This document shows positions 12,001 to 24,000 of a stretch of DNA of 64,000 nt, in pieces. This DNA comes from Macrosoma leucophasiata (Eukaryota; Arthropoda; Insecta; Lepidoptera; Hedylidae), in NCBI GenBank assembly GCA_036365455.1, contig JAWQUS010000020.1, positions 2,267,001 to 2,331,000 of the forward strand, written 5' to 3'. Made by a program: the position numbers and the translations under genes. The notes under the pieces are model-generated. The model made no database searches, was not told the origin of the DNA, and was given only the letters and a program-made list of their open reading frames with translations. Positions within the stretch are counted from its first letter, which is position 1. Each line of letters opens with the position of its first letter.

Positions 12001-15000
12001 GTACCTACCTTTATCAAAAGTATAAATAAGGGTAGTTAATTTCATTATGTATAACTTTTAACTATTAAAAATAAATATTTTTTATGTATAAAGTTAATAT
12101 TTATTTCATAAATTATTTTTCAACTGAAAGCATAAAGAATTATTTACGGAACGTGATTTAGCAGCACTGTCCATACAGAGATGGCGGTAGCAGTAGCGCT
12201 GGACCGCTACGTAGGCGCAGGTATTATTTACAACACTTACAACAACCTAAATAATTCGGGTATTATGAAAAATGCAACGAGATTAATATGATGACAGTAG
12301 GTAATATACCATGTAGGTACTAAAACTATTTTTTACGGGTTTATTAATATACGCGAGATAAATCCGTAAAAAATAGTTTTATTTCAATGAGTGTAGCTCG
12401 CGAAAACCTAAGAACATATCATGTAGGTACTATATAGTAGCTATATGGTATATTACCTTCTATGACTAGCTGTATAGTAAGAGAACTAGTTAAGTGTACC
12501 AACACCCCCCAAATCCGCTTAATAAGCCCTTTACCCAGTGTAAGAACCGACAGATTACAGGTAATCTGATAAGCTTACTGACGTCACAGGGTAAAGGGCA
12601 AGTAAGCCTTTAGCTTCCTTATAAAGATTGTTTTAATGATAATTAGATGATTCCTATTTTGATTTCTGTACGATACTGTTACTCTCTCCGTTTTAAATAA
12701 ATATTTTTTTATGAAGTTTGGCTGCCGCAAACTTAATTAACTCTCCGCTTATTAAAAAACAATCAAAGATAGTATTTATTACAACTGTATAAGGTGCTCA
12801 TGTAGTCAAGCGGTCAGTTCCCTGATTATAGTGTCATTAAAAGCGGCTGCCGCAAACTTAATTAACTCTCCGCTTATTCAAAAACAATCAAAGATAGTAT
12901 TTATTACAACTGTATAAGGTGCTCATGTAGTCAAGCGGTCAGTTCCCTGATTATAGTGTCATTAAAAGTGGCTGCCGCAAACTTAATTAACTCTCCGCTT
13001 ATTCAAAAACAATCAAAGATAGTATTTATTACAACTGTATAAGGTGCTCATGTAGTCAAGCGGTCAGTTCCCTGATTATAGTGTCAATAAAAGCGTCATT
13101 ATTTTTCCATAACAGAGCGCAACATCTACCACAACATGTCGTCGTTCGCGGAGACGACCGGCATGAACTACCTGAAGACGCAGGCCATTGACTTCGTCAA
13201 CTACAACAAGCGGCAGATGTCCAGGATCTACCCCAAGGGCACCAGAGCTGACTCCTCCAATTACATGCCTCAGGTTGGTCTTAACACGTATTCACTGGGT
13301 AGACAGAGAGCGTGGAGCTTCAAATATCCGTTAACAGTGCCTCCTGCACATTAATCGATCTTTTCATACGTGTACGCCAGTTCCGATAACTCTTGACCCC
13401 ACTATCACATAGTATTCGATCTATCTGAGCAAGGTAGGTAGATTTTAGTATTCCTGGGCCTCCACAACCATAGATATCTTTTTTTATGTAATGGAAGTGG
13501 CAAACAAGCATGCAGTTCATATTGATGTTAAGTGATGACTGCAGCCTATAGACACGACACCCACACAGAGACCAAGGTCAAAATGCAGATGCGTTACTAC
13601 TCCTGAGGCCTAAGGTGTTATGCCTCTGTGCCGGAAATTACAAGGCCATACATTACCACCTGACCGGAACACGATAGTGCTGAACACTAGCAACCGAACT
13701 AGTAACAGAACCATTTAGCGGCAAGTATATTTGGTAATGCGGTGGTGCCTACACCCGCGAGCTCCGTCACTGGAGCTCTCTTCTCGTCTCGTCTGAAGTC
13801 GAATTTTTCTTTCCATATTTCTTTAAAAATAAAATATATTTCACAAGCATGTGTTAATGCGAAATAATATAAAAACAATTATTAAGGGTAAAAGCGACTG
13901 CTTTACGATATTCAATAAACTGAAAAGTCTATTATATCGGTTGCCTAACTAGCATAGTTGGTAATAGATGGCGCTGCTGCTACCATAAAGCAATGCAATA
14001 GATGTGAAGGAAAGATTTGATAAATCGGGCAGGGCTTCAGTAGCTCAATTGGAAGAGCGGCTGGACTAGATTCCCAGTAGGTCGCGAGTTCGAGTTTCGG
14101 CTGAAGTCGAATTTTTCTTTCCATTTTTCTTTAAAAATAAAAAATTATCATCCTGTTATCATTTATTAATTTAGAGTGCCCTCTTCGATTCACATGGCAA
14201 ATATAATTTGGCAGGTGTTCTGGAACGCGGGCTGCCAGATGGTGTCCCTGAACTTCCAGACGTCGGACCTGCCCATGCAGCTGAACCAGGGCAAGTTCGA
14301 GTACAACGGCAACTGCGGCTACCTCCTGAAGCCCGACTTCATGCGGCGCGCCGACCGCAGCTTCGACCCCTTCGCCGACGCGCCGGTGGACGGCGTCATC
14401 GCCGCTCAGTGTTCCGTGCAGGTCAGTTTCGATTTTATGGTGTAAAGCAAAAAAAATGATGAATAATTTTGGGAGAGTTAAAGTCTACCGGTGGTAGAGT
14501 TCCAGTGACGGAGCTGGCGGGCGTAGGCACCACCGCATTACCTAATATACTTGCCGCTAAATGGTAGTGTTCATCACTATCGTGTTCCGGTCAGGTGGTA
14601 ATGTACGGCCCTGTAATTTCAGGCACAGAGGCATATCACCTAATGCCTCAGGAGTGGCAGCGCATCTGCATTTTGAACTCTGGTCATTGTGTGGGTGTCT
14701 ATAGGCTGCAGTCATAACTTAACATCAATGTGAACTGCATGCTTGTTTGCCACTTTTATTACATTAAAAAAAAAAAAAAAAAAAATAAACAAAACACTTT
14801 TCTAGAAATCTGCTTCAACCATTGTCAGTGAGTGGAGCCTGCGTATCGTGGCGCGAAAATATACACCGATTAGGCGCGAGGCAATCGCACCTGATTGGTC
14901 TTGGTTGTCGCGTCACAAAACTTCACAAAAATGGCGTATTATAAGTTTGTAGGTACACGAGTATAAAGACGTACTACAAAATCGTGATGACCGCCGTATT

Positions 15001-18000
15001 CCGTGTAAATGAATTAGCTAGAAATACTCCATGTTTCGACACGATCATATTTGATAAAGAACGGTGTGATATGATATGATGTTTAACTAAAATGATTACT
15101 TACCGGTGCTAATTAATGTTACTGAGTGATTTAGTTTCCTTTATTGTCGGTTTTTACACATCAACACTGAAAATTTAGGCATTTTTAACGATTTTTCTCT
15201 CTAAGTTAACGCTGGACAGGCGAATGCACAATGAGGAAGTTGGCTGGCTGTGTAAACTCAGCGCCAGTGCCCGATAAAGCCGGTGCGGGGCCCGTAGCAA
15301 ATGTGACCATGGGGCCCTAGAGTTACATTGCCTACTGAAATTTAGGATGTAAATAAAACAACATTTACGAAAAGGAATCGAAAACAAATTTAGGGGATTC
15401 CCCCTGTAAGTATTGTGGTATTGCCAACTTGCAACAAAATAATATAGGTACCTATATAATTAGTGGTCAACGCTCCCTTTGAGAATAGCTAAGGTGGATT
15501 ACATATTTGTGTTTTTTTTTTTTGGGCACTGGCGCGGGGCCCGTAGCATTTGCTACTCCTGCTATATGGCTAATCCGGCACTGCTCAGCGCCAGTATCTT
15601 ACGACGATCACACAGGATCGCAGGAGTGGCAACGTATCTGTATTTTGACCTTGGTCCTTGTGTGTGTGTCTATAACATGCAGACATCACTTAACATCAAT
15701 GCGAACTGCACCCTTGTTTGCCACCTTCATTACATAAAGAAAAACGTAAACTTTACTTAAAGAAATCTTCGTCATTCGCCGCTCATCGATTTAATTTTAA
15801 GAACTTTATTTGTTCAGTATAATATGTTTTTAAAATCGTTACAAATGTATTATAAGTTGTGTATTATGATTCATAAATTATGTGGCTCAGGTGATAGCCG
15901 GTCAGTTCTTATCGGACAAGAAGATCGGCACATACGTGGAAGTGGACATGTACGGGCTACCGTCAGACACCATCAGGAAGGAGTTCAGAACCCGAATGGT
16001 GCCAGCCAATGGACTCAATCCTGTTTACAATGAGGAACCATTCTTGTTCCGTAAGGTGCGTAAGAACTCTTAAAATGTAATATACAGTACACAGTAAGAT
16101 ATTATTGCACATCGACCTTAGCAGAGAGTCTTCGGATACTCTCCGCTCTGTTGTATTTGACCTATCACACAAAGCAAATTTTACTATTTCCAAGTGATTA
16201 AATAAATTATTGAGTTGCAGTTTTGAGTTTGAGTAGAGCGTTATCTCTTTTGCACACAATCTGTGTCGTTTGTCGAACATTTTGATCAAGTTTTGACCAA
16301 TATCGAGCTATTAGTACTTACGAAGGTCGCGTGCCGCAGAGATACGAATCGAAATTAGCCGATTGTCTATTTCTTAAGCTCAATATGCATTATGTCTTGA
16401 CGGGTACTGTACCTAGTAGTACCTACTTACGTCTGCGTCCCCCCAGAGCGCTCCTAATCGAAGATGAATAAATAACAAAACTTCTTCTACTGGTGGTAGA
16501 GCTCCAGTGACGGAGCTCGCGGGCGTAGGCACCACCGCATTACCTGATTTACTTGCCGCTAAATGGTAGTGTTCAGCACTATCGTGTTCCGGTCAGGTGG
16601 TAATGTACGGCCCTGTAATTTCCGGCACAGAGGCATAACACCTTAGGCCTCTGGAGTGGTAACGCATTTGCATTTTGACCTTGGTCTTTGTGTGGGTGTC
16701 TATAGGCTGCAGTCATCACTTAACATCAATGTGAACTGTATGCTTGTTTGCCACTTCAATTACATAAAAAAAAAAAAAAAAAAAAGATGAGACCCGTAGA
16801 ACCAATAGGATCCTTTAGGCAGTTGTGTAAATTAATTTAGGCTAAGAGACCTTTCCGCTGGTAGCCCAGTGAAGTAACCTAGTGCCATCTCGAGATGAAC
16901 CGCCTATGTAACTCAATTAAAGAAACATTAAAAAAATCTAGCCACCAAATCGCTTAAACGAAATGTTGATTTTGTAAACAATTTTTACGTGATAATATAC
17001 GGAATAGAAACGTGGTCGCTCACTATGAGCCTCATAAGAAGGCTCAAGATCACGCAGAGAGCAATGCTTGGAGTTTCTCTGCAAGATCGACTCAGAAATG
17101 AGGAGATCCGCATGAGAATTAAAGTTACCGTCATAGCTCACCTAATAGCGAAACTCAAGTGGCAGTGGGCTGGGCACGCAGCTCGAAGAACCGAAAGACT
17201 GCGTACCGAAAAACGAAGCATAGGTAGGCTCCCTACAAGATGGACCGACGACCTGGTGAAGATCGTGGGCGATCGCCGGATGAGAGCCTAGAACCGTTCA
17301 TTGTGACAATCTTTGGGGGAGGCCTTTGTCCAGCAGCAAACGTCTTTTGGCTGAAATTATGATGATGACGTATACGTAACGTTGAGACTATTTTCCATAA
17401 GATTCTGCAATACTGCAGATACAATATATTCATGTTCACCGGACCACCCAGGTGGTGCTGCCCGACCTGGCCGTGCTGAGGTTCGGCGTGTACGACGAGA
17501 ACGGCAAGCTGCTGGGCCAGCGCATCCTGCCGCTGGACGGGCTGCAGGCCGGCTACCGGCACATCTCGCTGCGGACCGAGGCCAACTTCCCCATGTCCCT
17601 GCCCATGCTGTTCTGTAACATCGAGCTCAAGATCTACGTGCCCGATGGGTTTGAAGGTACGTTTGTATGGATAATTATCATTTATCAATATCGTACTTAT
17701 GTTTACCGAGATAACACGGCTTTTGTCTAAAAAGTCGGGCGCGTCCCCACTATATAATAAATGAAAACTCTACCCGTGCGGCCGGGGAGGGTCGCTAGTA
17801 TACAAGGTGTAACGGAAAGGTCCAACAATATTTCAACAGTCCATGCCTATACCGATGTTGACTTCATCCCCCGAGGTCCTTTTCTCCTGAGAATGTAAAA
17901 TCATCAGTTATTACGAGTCAAACTTTGATTCAAATATTATGCGTTTCAACCCTGATAACAACAGCTGACAGCGTATCAGTCGAAGGCGAACGCTACGCGT

Positions 18001-21000
18001 ATGTGCGTAGGTATGAATTGCTAAGATGGTGCATTTTATACACACGCGTACCGTTCGCCTCAACGTCACCACGCACGGTATTTGTGTGTGAAATGCTGAG
18101 CATTTTCATTGACGACTTGTTAGGGTTGTCAAATAAAATAACAAATGATTAACTTTTAAACTTTGTATGAAAAAAAAGTTGTGATTTAATTCTTATTGTT
18201 TCATAAAGTGATTTGAAACTTGATATAGATGAACACCCTTCAAAACTGTTGCACCTTTCGGTGACACCTTGTATAATAATTTCACATTAATTTCGTGATA
18301 AATTAAAAGAACGGATCGTTGCGCAGACTTCATGGCCGCGCTGTCGGACCCGCGCGCCTTCATGGGCGCGGCCAAGGAGCGCACCGACAACATGAAGCAG
18401 ATGGGCATCGAGGAGAGCGGCCCCGAAAAGAAGGTCACCATCGAGGAGAAGAAGGAAGGTCGGTACACCAACGATATTACGAAACGTAACTTCACGCCTG
18501 TGTGCATTCAAGCATATAATAATAATAATGGCAACCCATTATACGCCCCACTGCTGGGCACGAGACTCTCCCCTTTTGGGGGGGGGGGGGGGCTGGAGCT
18601 TACTCCACCACGCTGCTTCAATGAGGCGGATTGGTGGAGATGGGTGGGTTAGTGGCCAAGAACATTTTCCACCGGTTCGTATTAATAATAAACACATATT
18701 ATCATCAATAGGTAAATAATACAGAGGTACACAGAGATACCATAAAACGTCACTGAACAAACTATTATTAATTATGCGAATTATTATTCTGTATTATTTA
18801 CCTATTGATGATATAATAAAATAATAATTATATCATCTGTAGGTAAATAATGCAGAATAATAATTCGCATAATTAATAATAGTTTGTTCAGTGACGTTTC
18901 ATGGTACCATTAATTACTGAATACAATTTAGAACCAAATTGAATGGAATAGATAATACCTATAAACTCTATTTTAAGCATGTTTTCAAATGGTCGAAACG
19001 AATCGCAGACATGAAATACACCATATTTCCATCAATATACTAATCCATACCAAAACTGACCAATAGCAAATAGATTGGAGCATTCCAAATCAAAAACATA
19101 TACACTCTCGACCGTGATTAGCTATTCGAACGGATATCCAAAAATAACAGAGAACGCGGAATGTATGTAATCAAAATCACAGAAGAGGTATCGTCTATAC
19201 CTGTTTACCAAACTGTTTACATGCACTGGCCGCGAATAGCAACTGAAATCATTTATATACGCGAACGAAAACCGGCGTGTGATGCGTATGACAGCAGATA
19301 TTTTAGGATTGCATTTTAGTTGTGAGCTTATAGCGATTTACAATAGAATCATAGTAAAATATAACTACGCGCCTGTATTTTCCAAAAGGGTGGATGTAAA
19401 TGCATTCCTGCATATATACAGGAGCCATAATTCACCAGTCATGCTATTTGAATCCCATGTATGTCTGTGTAAACGATTCACATTGTCATTGCTGGAGGAG
19501 GACTACTAGGATGAGATTAATAGACCGCACTACGACTTTACTTTGAGCAAAGTACGCTTAGAACTGTCAAAACCCATACTGTACTGACTCCCCATCGACA
19601 GAGGCAGTTAGTGAGAGAATGAAATCGAATATAATAACAAGCAATAAAACAGAATAAATCAAAACATTTAACATGCACGTATTTGAACACACAAAAAAAT
19701 AGGCGAGTACAAATTAGCATCGGGATGTGACGACCCTCATCGCCCACTAGCAAAACAGAATTCGTACAGTCAGTCAATCGATCAATGGTGGTCAAACCGT
19801 TGCAATATAATGTAGATAGTAGTAGCACAGTCTAAAGAAAACGAACATGTTAATTACCTACAGTCATGCAACATCCAACGGACGTGTAATGTCAGAGCAA
19901 TCGTGCGGGGAGTGCGACGCGAGGGACGGAGGGGGCGGTACCAAGTAGCCCATACAAAAACTGTCAACTACTTGGTACTGAGCGATAAGGGGTGCGAGAT
20001 TTAAATATTTCTTATTCTAAGTTTTTGGAAAGAATGTTTATTTTAATTTTCATTTATAAATAGTGTCTGTTTTATTTTTTACTTAATGTATTTACATAAT
20101 AGTTATTAGCAGTGTACGTAGTGTTTTTTTTTATAAATCTATACATACTGAATAGATTTCTTCGCCGAGTCTTATTTCTAGTTAATCTCTACTTTAGATA
20201 TTTTATTTCTTTGTTTGTTATTCGAATGGACGTTTGAACTCATGTACGGCAGATAAGAAGATTTGTAGAATGTTAGACTTGTAAACTGGAAAACCGGCAC
20301 ACTACTTCGTAGACTGGGAGAATGGCAGACTGGCAGAATTTTAATATGATAGACTGAGATATGATAGACGTTTCAGAAAATAAATCCGGTTTTTTGATTC
20401 AATGTCATTCAAAAGTCCTCAAGTTTTACGTATGTCAAATTTAAAGCAGCATTTTTTTATGAAGGTGGCAGACAAGCATGCTTTTCACGTTGATGTTAAA
20501 GACATCTACACAAAACCGGTAATCAAAATGCTGATGCGTTGCCAACCTTGAGGCGTCACATCGTGCATTTTTTCTCTGTAATAATTACGGGCTTTTTTCT
20601 TTTATTTTTTTACTTCAGTATTTCAATTACCTTGCAATATAAAATGACGTGAAACACGACCGTAATTGAACTAAAAACTAAATTTGATAACCCTGAAGCA
20701 TTTCGGCATATGTGAAGGTAGGCGGCATTTTGCAAAACTTTAAAGGCGATAAACTACTGTATGTACTTATACTGTGGTAGTAGTGTAGTACGTAAGTGCA
20801 ATAAAGCAGGATGGACAGCAGCGTCCTGCAACAAAAACACTGCGCTCGCCAATCCGCATGCCAAGTGTAGCGATTATGACATAGGTAGCCCTCCATTGTC
20901 TTTGGGGATGCTTTTACCCAGCAATGGACGTCTTTCGGCTGAAATTATTGATATAATGTAAGACAAGCAATGGCTCTAATTTATTTATTATTATTACTTA

Positions 21001-24000
21001 CTATTTACTATTACTTGGTAAAATAATTTGGAAATTAATAGATTTTCGAAGAAGATGTCTCTTTTTTTTCTTTTTTAATGTAATGGAAGTGGCGAACAAG
21101 CATGCAGTTCACATCGATGTTAAGTGATGACTGCAGCCTATAGACTCCCACACAAAGACCAAGGTCAAAATGCAGATGCGTTACCACTCCTGAGGCCTAA
21201 GGTGTTGCCTCTGTGCCGGAAATTACAGGGCCGTAAATTACCACCTGACTGGAACATGATAGTGCTGAACACTACCATTTAACGGCAAGTATCTTAGGTA
21301 ATGCGGTGGTGCCTACGCCCGCGAGCTTTCTTATATCGAAATAAGCAATTGGTGATATTAAGACGAATAATGTAGTGTAGACAAATTTGGCAGCACGAAA
21401 CCGCTATATCTCGTATCTTGGACATCATCACAGTGGTTTTCGGGTACCCGGTCTGACATTAGCCAAACATCACCAGTCGAAGCTAACAGCGCAGTGTGTC
21501 TACGACTCACGTATTTACTGGGTAGTAACTTTACACCCACCGGCATACTACGTTCAACATTTGAATAGGTTAAAAAGTTAAAATGTGTTAAAAGTGAATA
21601 TTTTGGAAAATGCCTCGGGATTCCGACAGTGGTGAGTTATTTTAGAGAAGTGTGTTCAGTATTTGAATAAATCTTCAATCGATATCTTTTAATCTCAATT
21701 ATCTTAACGATAAAGTTTTTTTTTTCATCGCTTGGAAATAATATATGTACGAGTAATTAAATTATAGGCTGTGATTTGGTTTGGCATGTATAAAAAAAGG
21801 GGGAAAAAGGAAAGGAAATGGCCAGCGAGTTTCCCTGCATGCCAGCATCTCCTTCATTCGATCACGCCCCCGACGCTTCAGGGCAGATAGGCCCGGGTAA
21901 CAAGGTACACCTCCACCATCCCCCCCCTCTGTATCGCTTCACGCACGGAGGGAGGGATATTTAGTTAGTCACAGGTAAGGTGCCAAAAGGATAACGCTCT
22001 AAAGACCTGAAATAAGCCGAAGTCTCTTTTTTAAGGTCGAAGTGCAATATTTCTTGTTAGATACTGTATTTACTGTACCTACTATTATTTTCAAGACATT
22101 TCATTTTCATTATTTCCTCTATACACATTTAATCTATACCACACCGCGGACACTCCGCCAAAATTCCATACAAACGCTTAGTTTGGTCTCGATTACACAG
22201 ACATCAATCAGTGATGTGTATTTACACGTGCACCTGTGTGTGTAGCACGTAGAAAATACCAACCGTCGCCCATAAGAGGGGAGGAGGTCGGATGATGCGG
22301 GGAAATCGGGCGGGACGTCGAAGTATCCATTCTATACGTAGTATTATTACATATTCTCCGTCTATACTAATAATATAAAGCTGAAGAGTGTGTTTATTTG
22401 TTTGCTTGAACGCGCAGGCACTACTTGTCCGTTTAGAAAAATATTTCAGTGTTAGATAGCCAACACATCGAGGAAGGCTATAGGCTATATCACACGCCAC
22501 TACGACGAAAAGGAGAGGTATAGATAACATTGCATCCACGCGAAGCCGAGGTGAGCCGCTAGTTACCACATACCATCTTAATTCAATTACAGAACCACTG
22601 GTGTTCGAGCCAATCACAGTGGAGTCGCTGCGCCAAGAGAAAGGCTTCATAAAGACTGGCAGGAAGCAGCAGAAGGATCTGGAGGCGATGAGGAAGCGCC
22701 ACGCCAAGGAGAAGATGACCCTGCAGAAACAACAGTGTTCCGCGTTGGAGAAGATGATTAAGGGGAAAAAGTAAATATATTTCTCTTTAATTTCAAGTGT
22801 TAAGCATATTTTTGGGTTAAATCTTATTAATTTTTGTGTCTGTCTCTCTTTACTGTATGCTTCCTATCTCATTTATTCCCACGTTAAATCTTATGATTTT
22901 GTGTCTCTCTCTTTACTGCATGCTTCCTATCTCATTTATTCCCACGTTAAATCCTATGAATTTTTGTGTCTGTCTCTCTTTACTGTCGCTTTTTCGTTTC
23001 ATCGGCATTTGTTTACTTCAAAAACTTTCGTTCAAACGTCACTCGATGCCCCGTTCCCCAGCAAGGAGCAACTGAGCAACGACGCGGCGTTCCGCGCGCT
23101 GGTGGGCGAGCAGTCGGCGGCGTGGAGCGAGCTGGTGGGGCGGCAGCGGCTGGAGGAGTGGGGGGGGGCGCGCACGCGGCTGCACGAGCAGCGCGACCTG
23201 CTCAAGAAGATGATGGAGCAGACGCAGCTCGCGCAGATGAAGCAGCTCGAGGCGAAGCATGAACGGTGAGGATTACAAAACCGGTCAAGTGCGTGTCGGG
23301 CCACGAGCCGTGTAGGGGTCCGTAGTTTTTAGGTTTGATTTATGTAATGAAAAAAATATATACATATTTTCTATGTTGTTAAAAAATTTCGAGTATTACA
23401 TTTGGTCGACAATTACTCCCAAACTTGTAAAGCCAACTTAGGTGTGATAGTTTTGCTTTTAATTTCATTATATGTAGCTACTATTGCCGTAACGTTTGAA
23501 TTTCTAACAACAACCGATTAGTTGGTAGGGGGGACACTTGACTCTAACGAAAATTGGCTTTTTAAAGCTAAATAAGTCACGAACAGTTAACTAAATCCAA
23601 AAATTATTTTATATTTTATATTACCCCTAACATTTTTTAAAGACCTACCAACGATTACCTTACACTATATGGAAATCGAACATTAAAAAAAATATCCGCG
23701 TGTTACACGTAGGGTTGCCCTAAATATTTTTCTATCATGTTTTTATCCTACCACTTTGTCGGCGTGATTAAGGTGTATACTGTAACAAATTTCAAGGCCA
23801 CTAGTTTACCTTTTTTTGCTAACGAAAATGTAAGAAAAGATTACCTCACGTTGCAATTATAAAATTTCCAGGGAGCTCAAGGAAATGAACGCGCGCCAAG
23901 CCAAGATCAGTATGGAGACGAGCAAGGAGGTCGCTAACGATAAGACCCTCAAAACCAAACAGGAGAAGGACCGTAGGCTGCGCGAGAAGAAACAGAATAA

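Noticed and set aside
17233..17688. 151-residue minus-strand open frame
   Set aside because: It overlaps norpA exon 11 and the LINE tail on the opposite strand; its GC-rich frame is a shadow of the exon.
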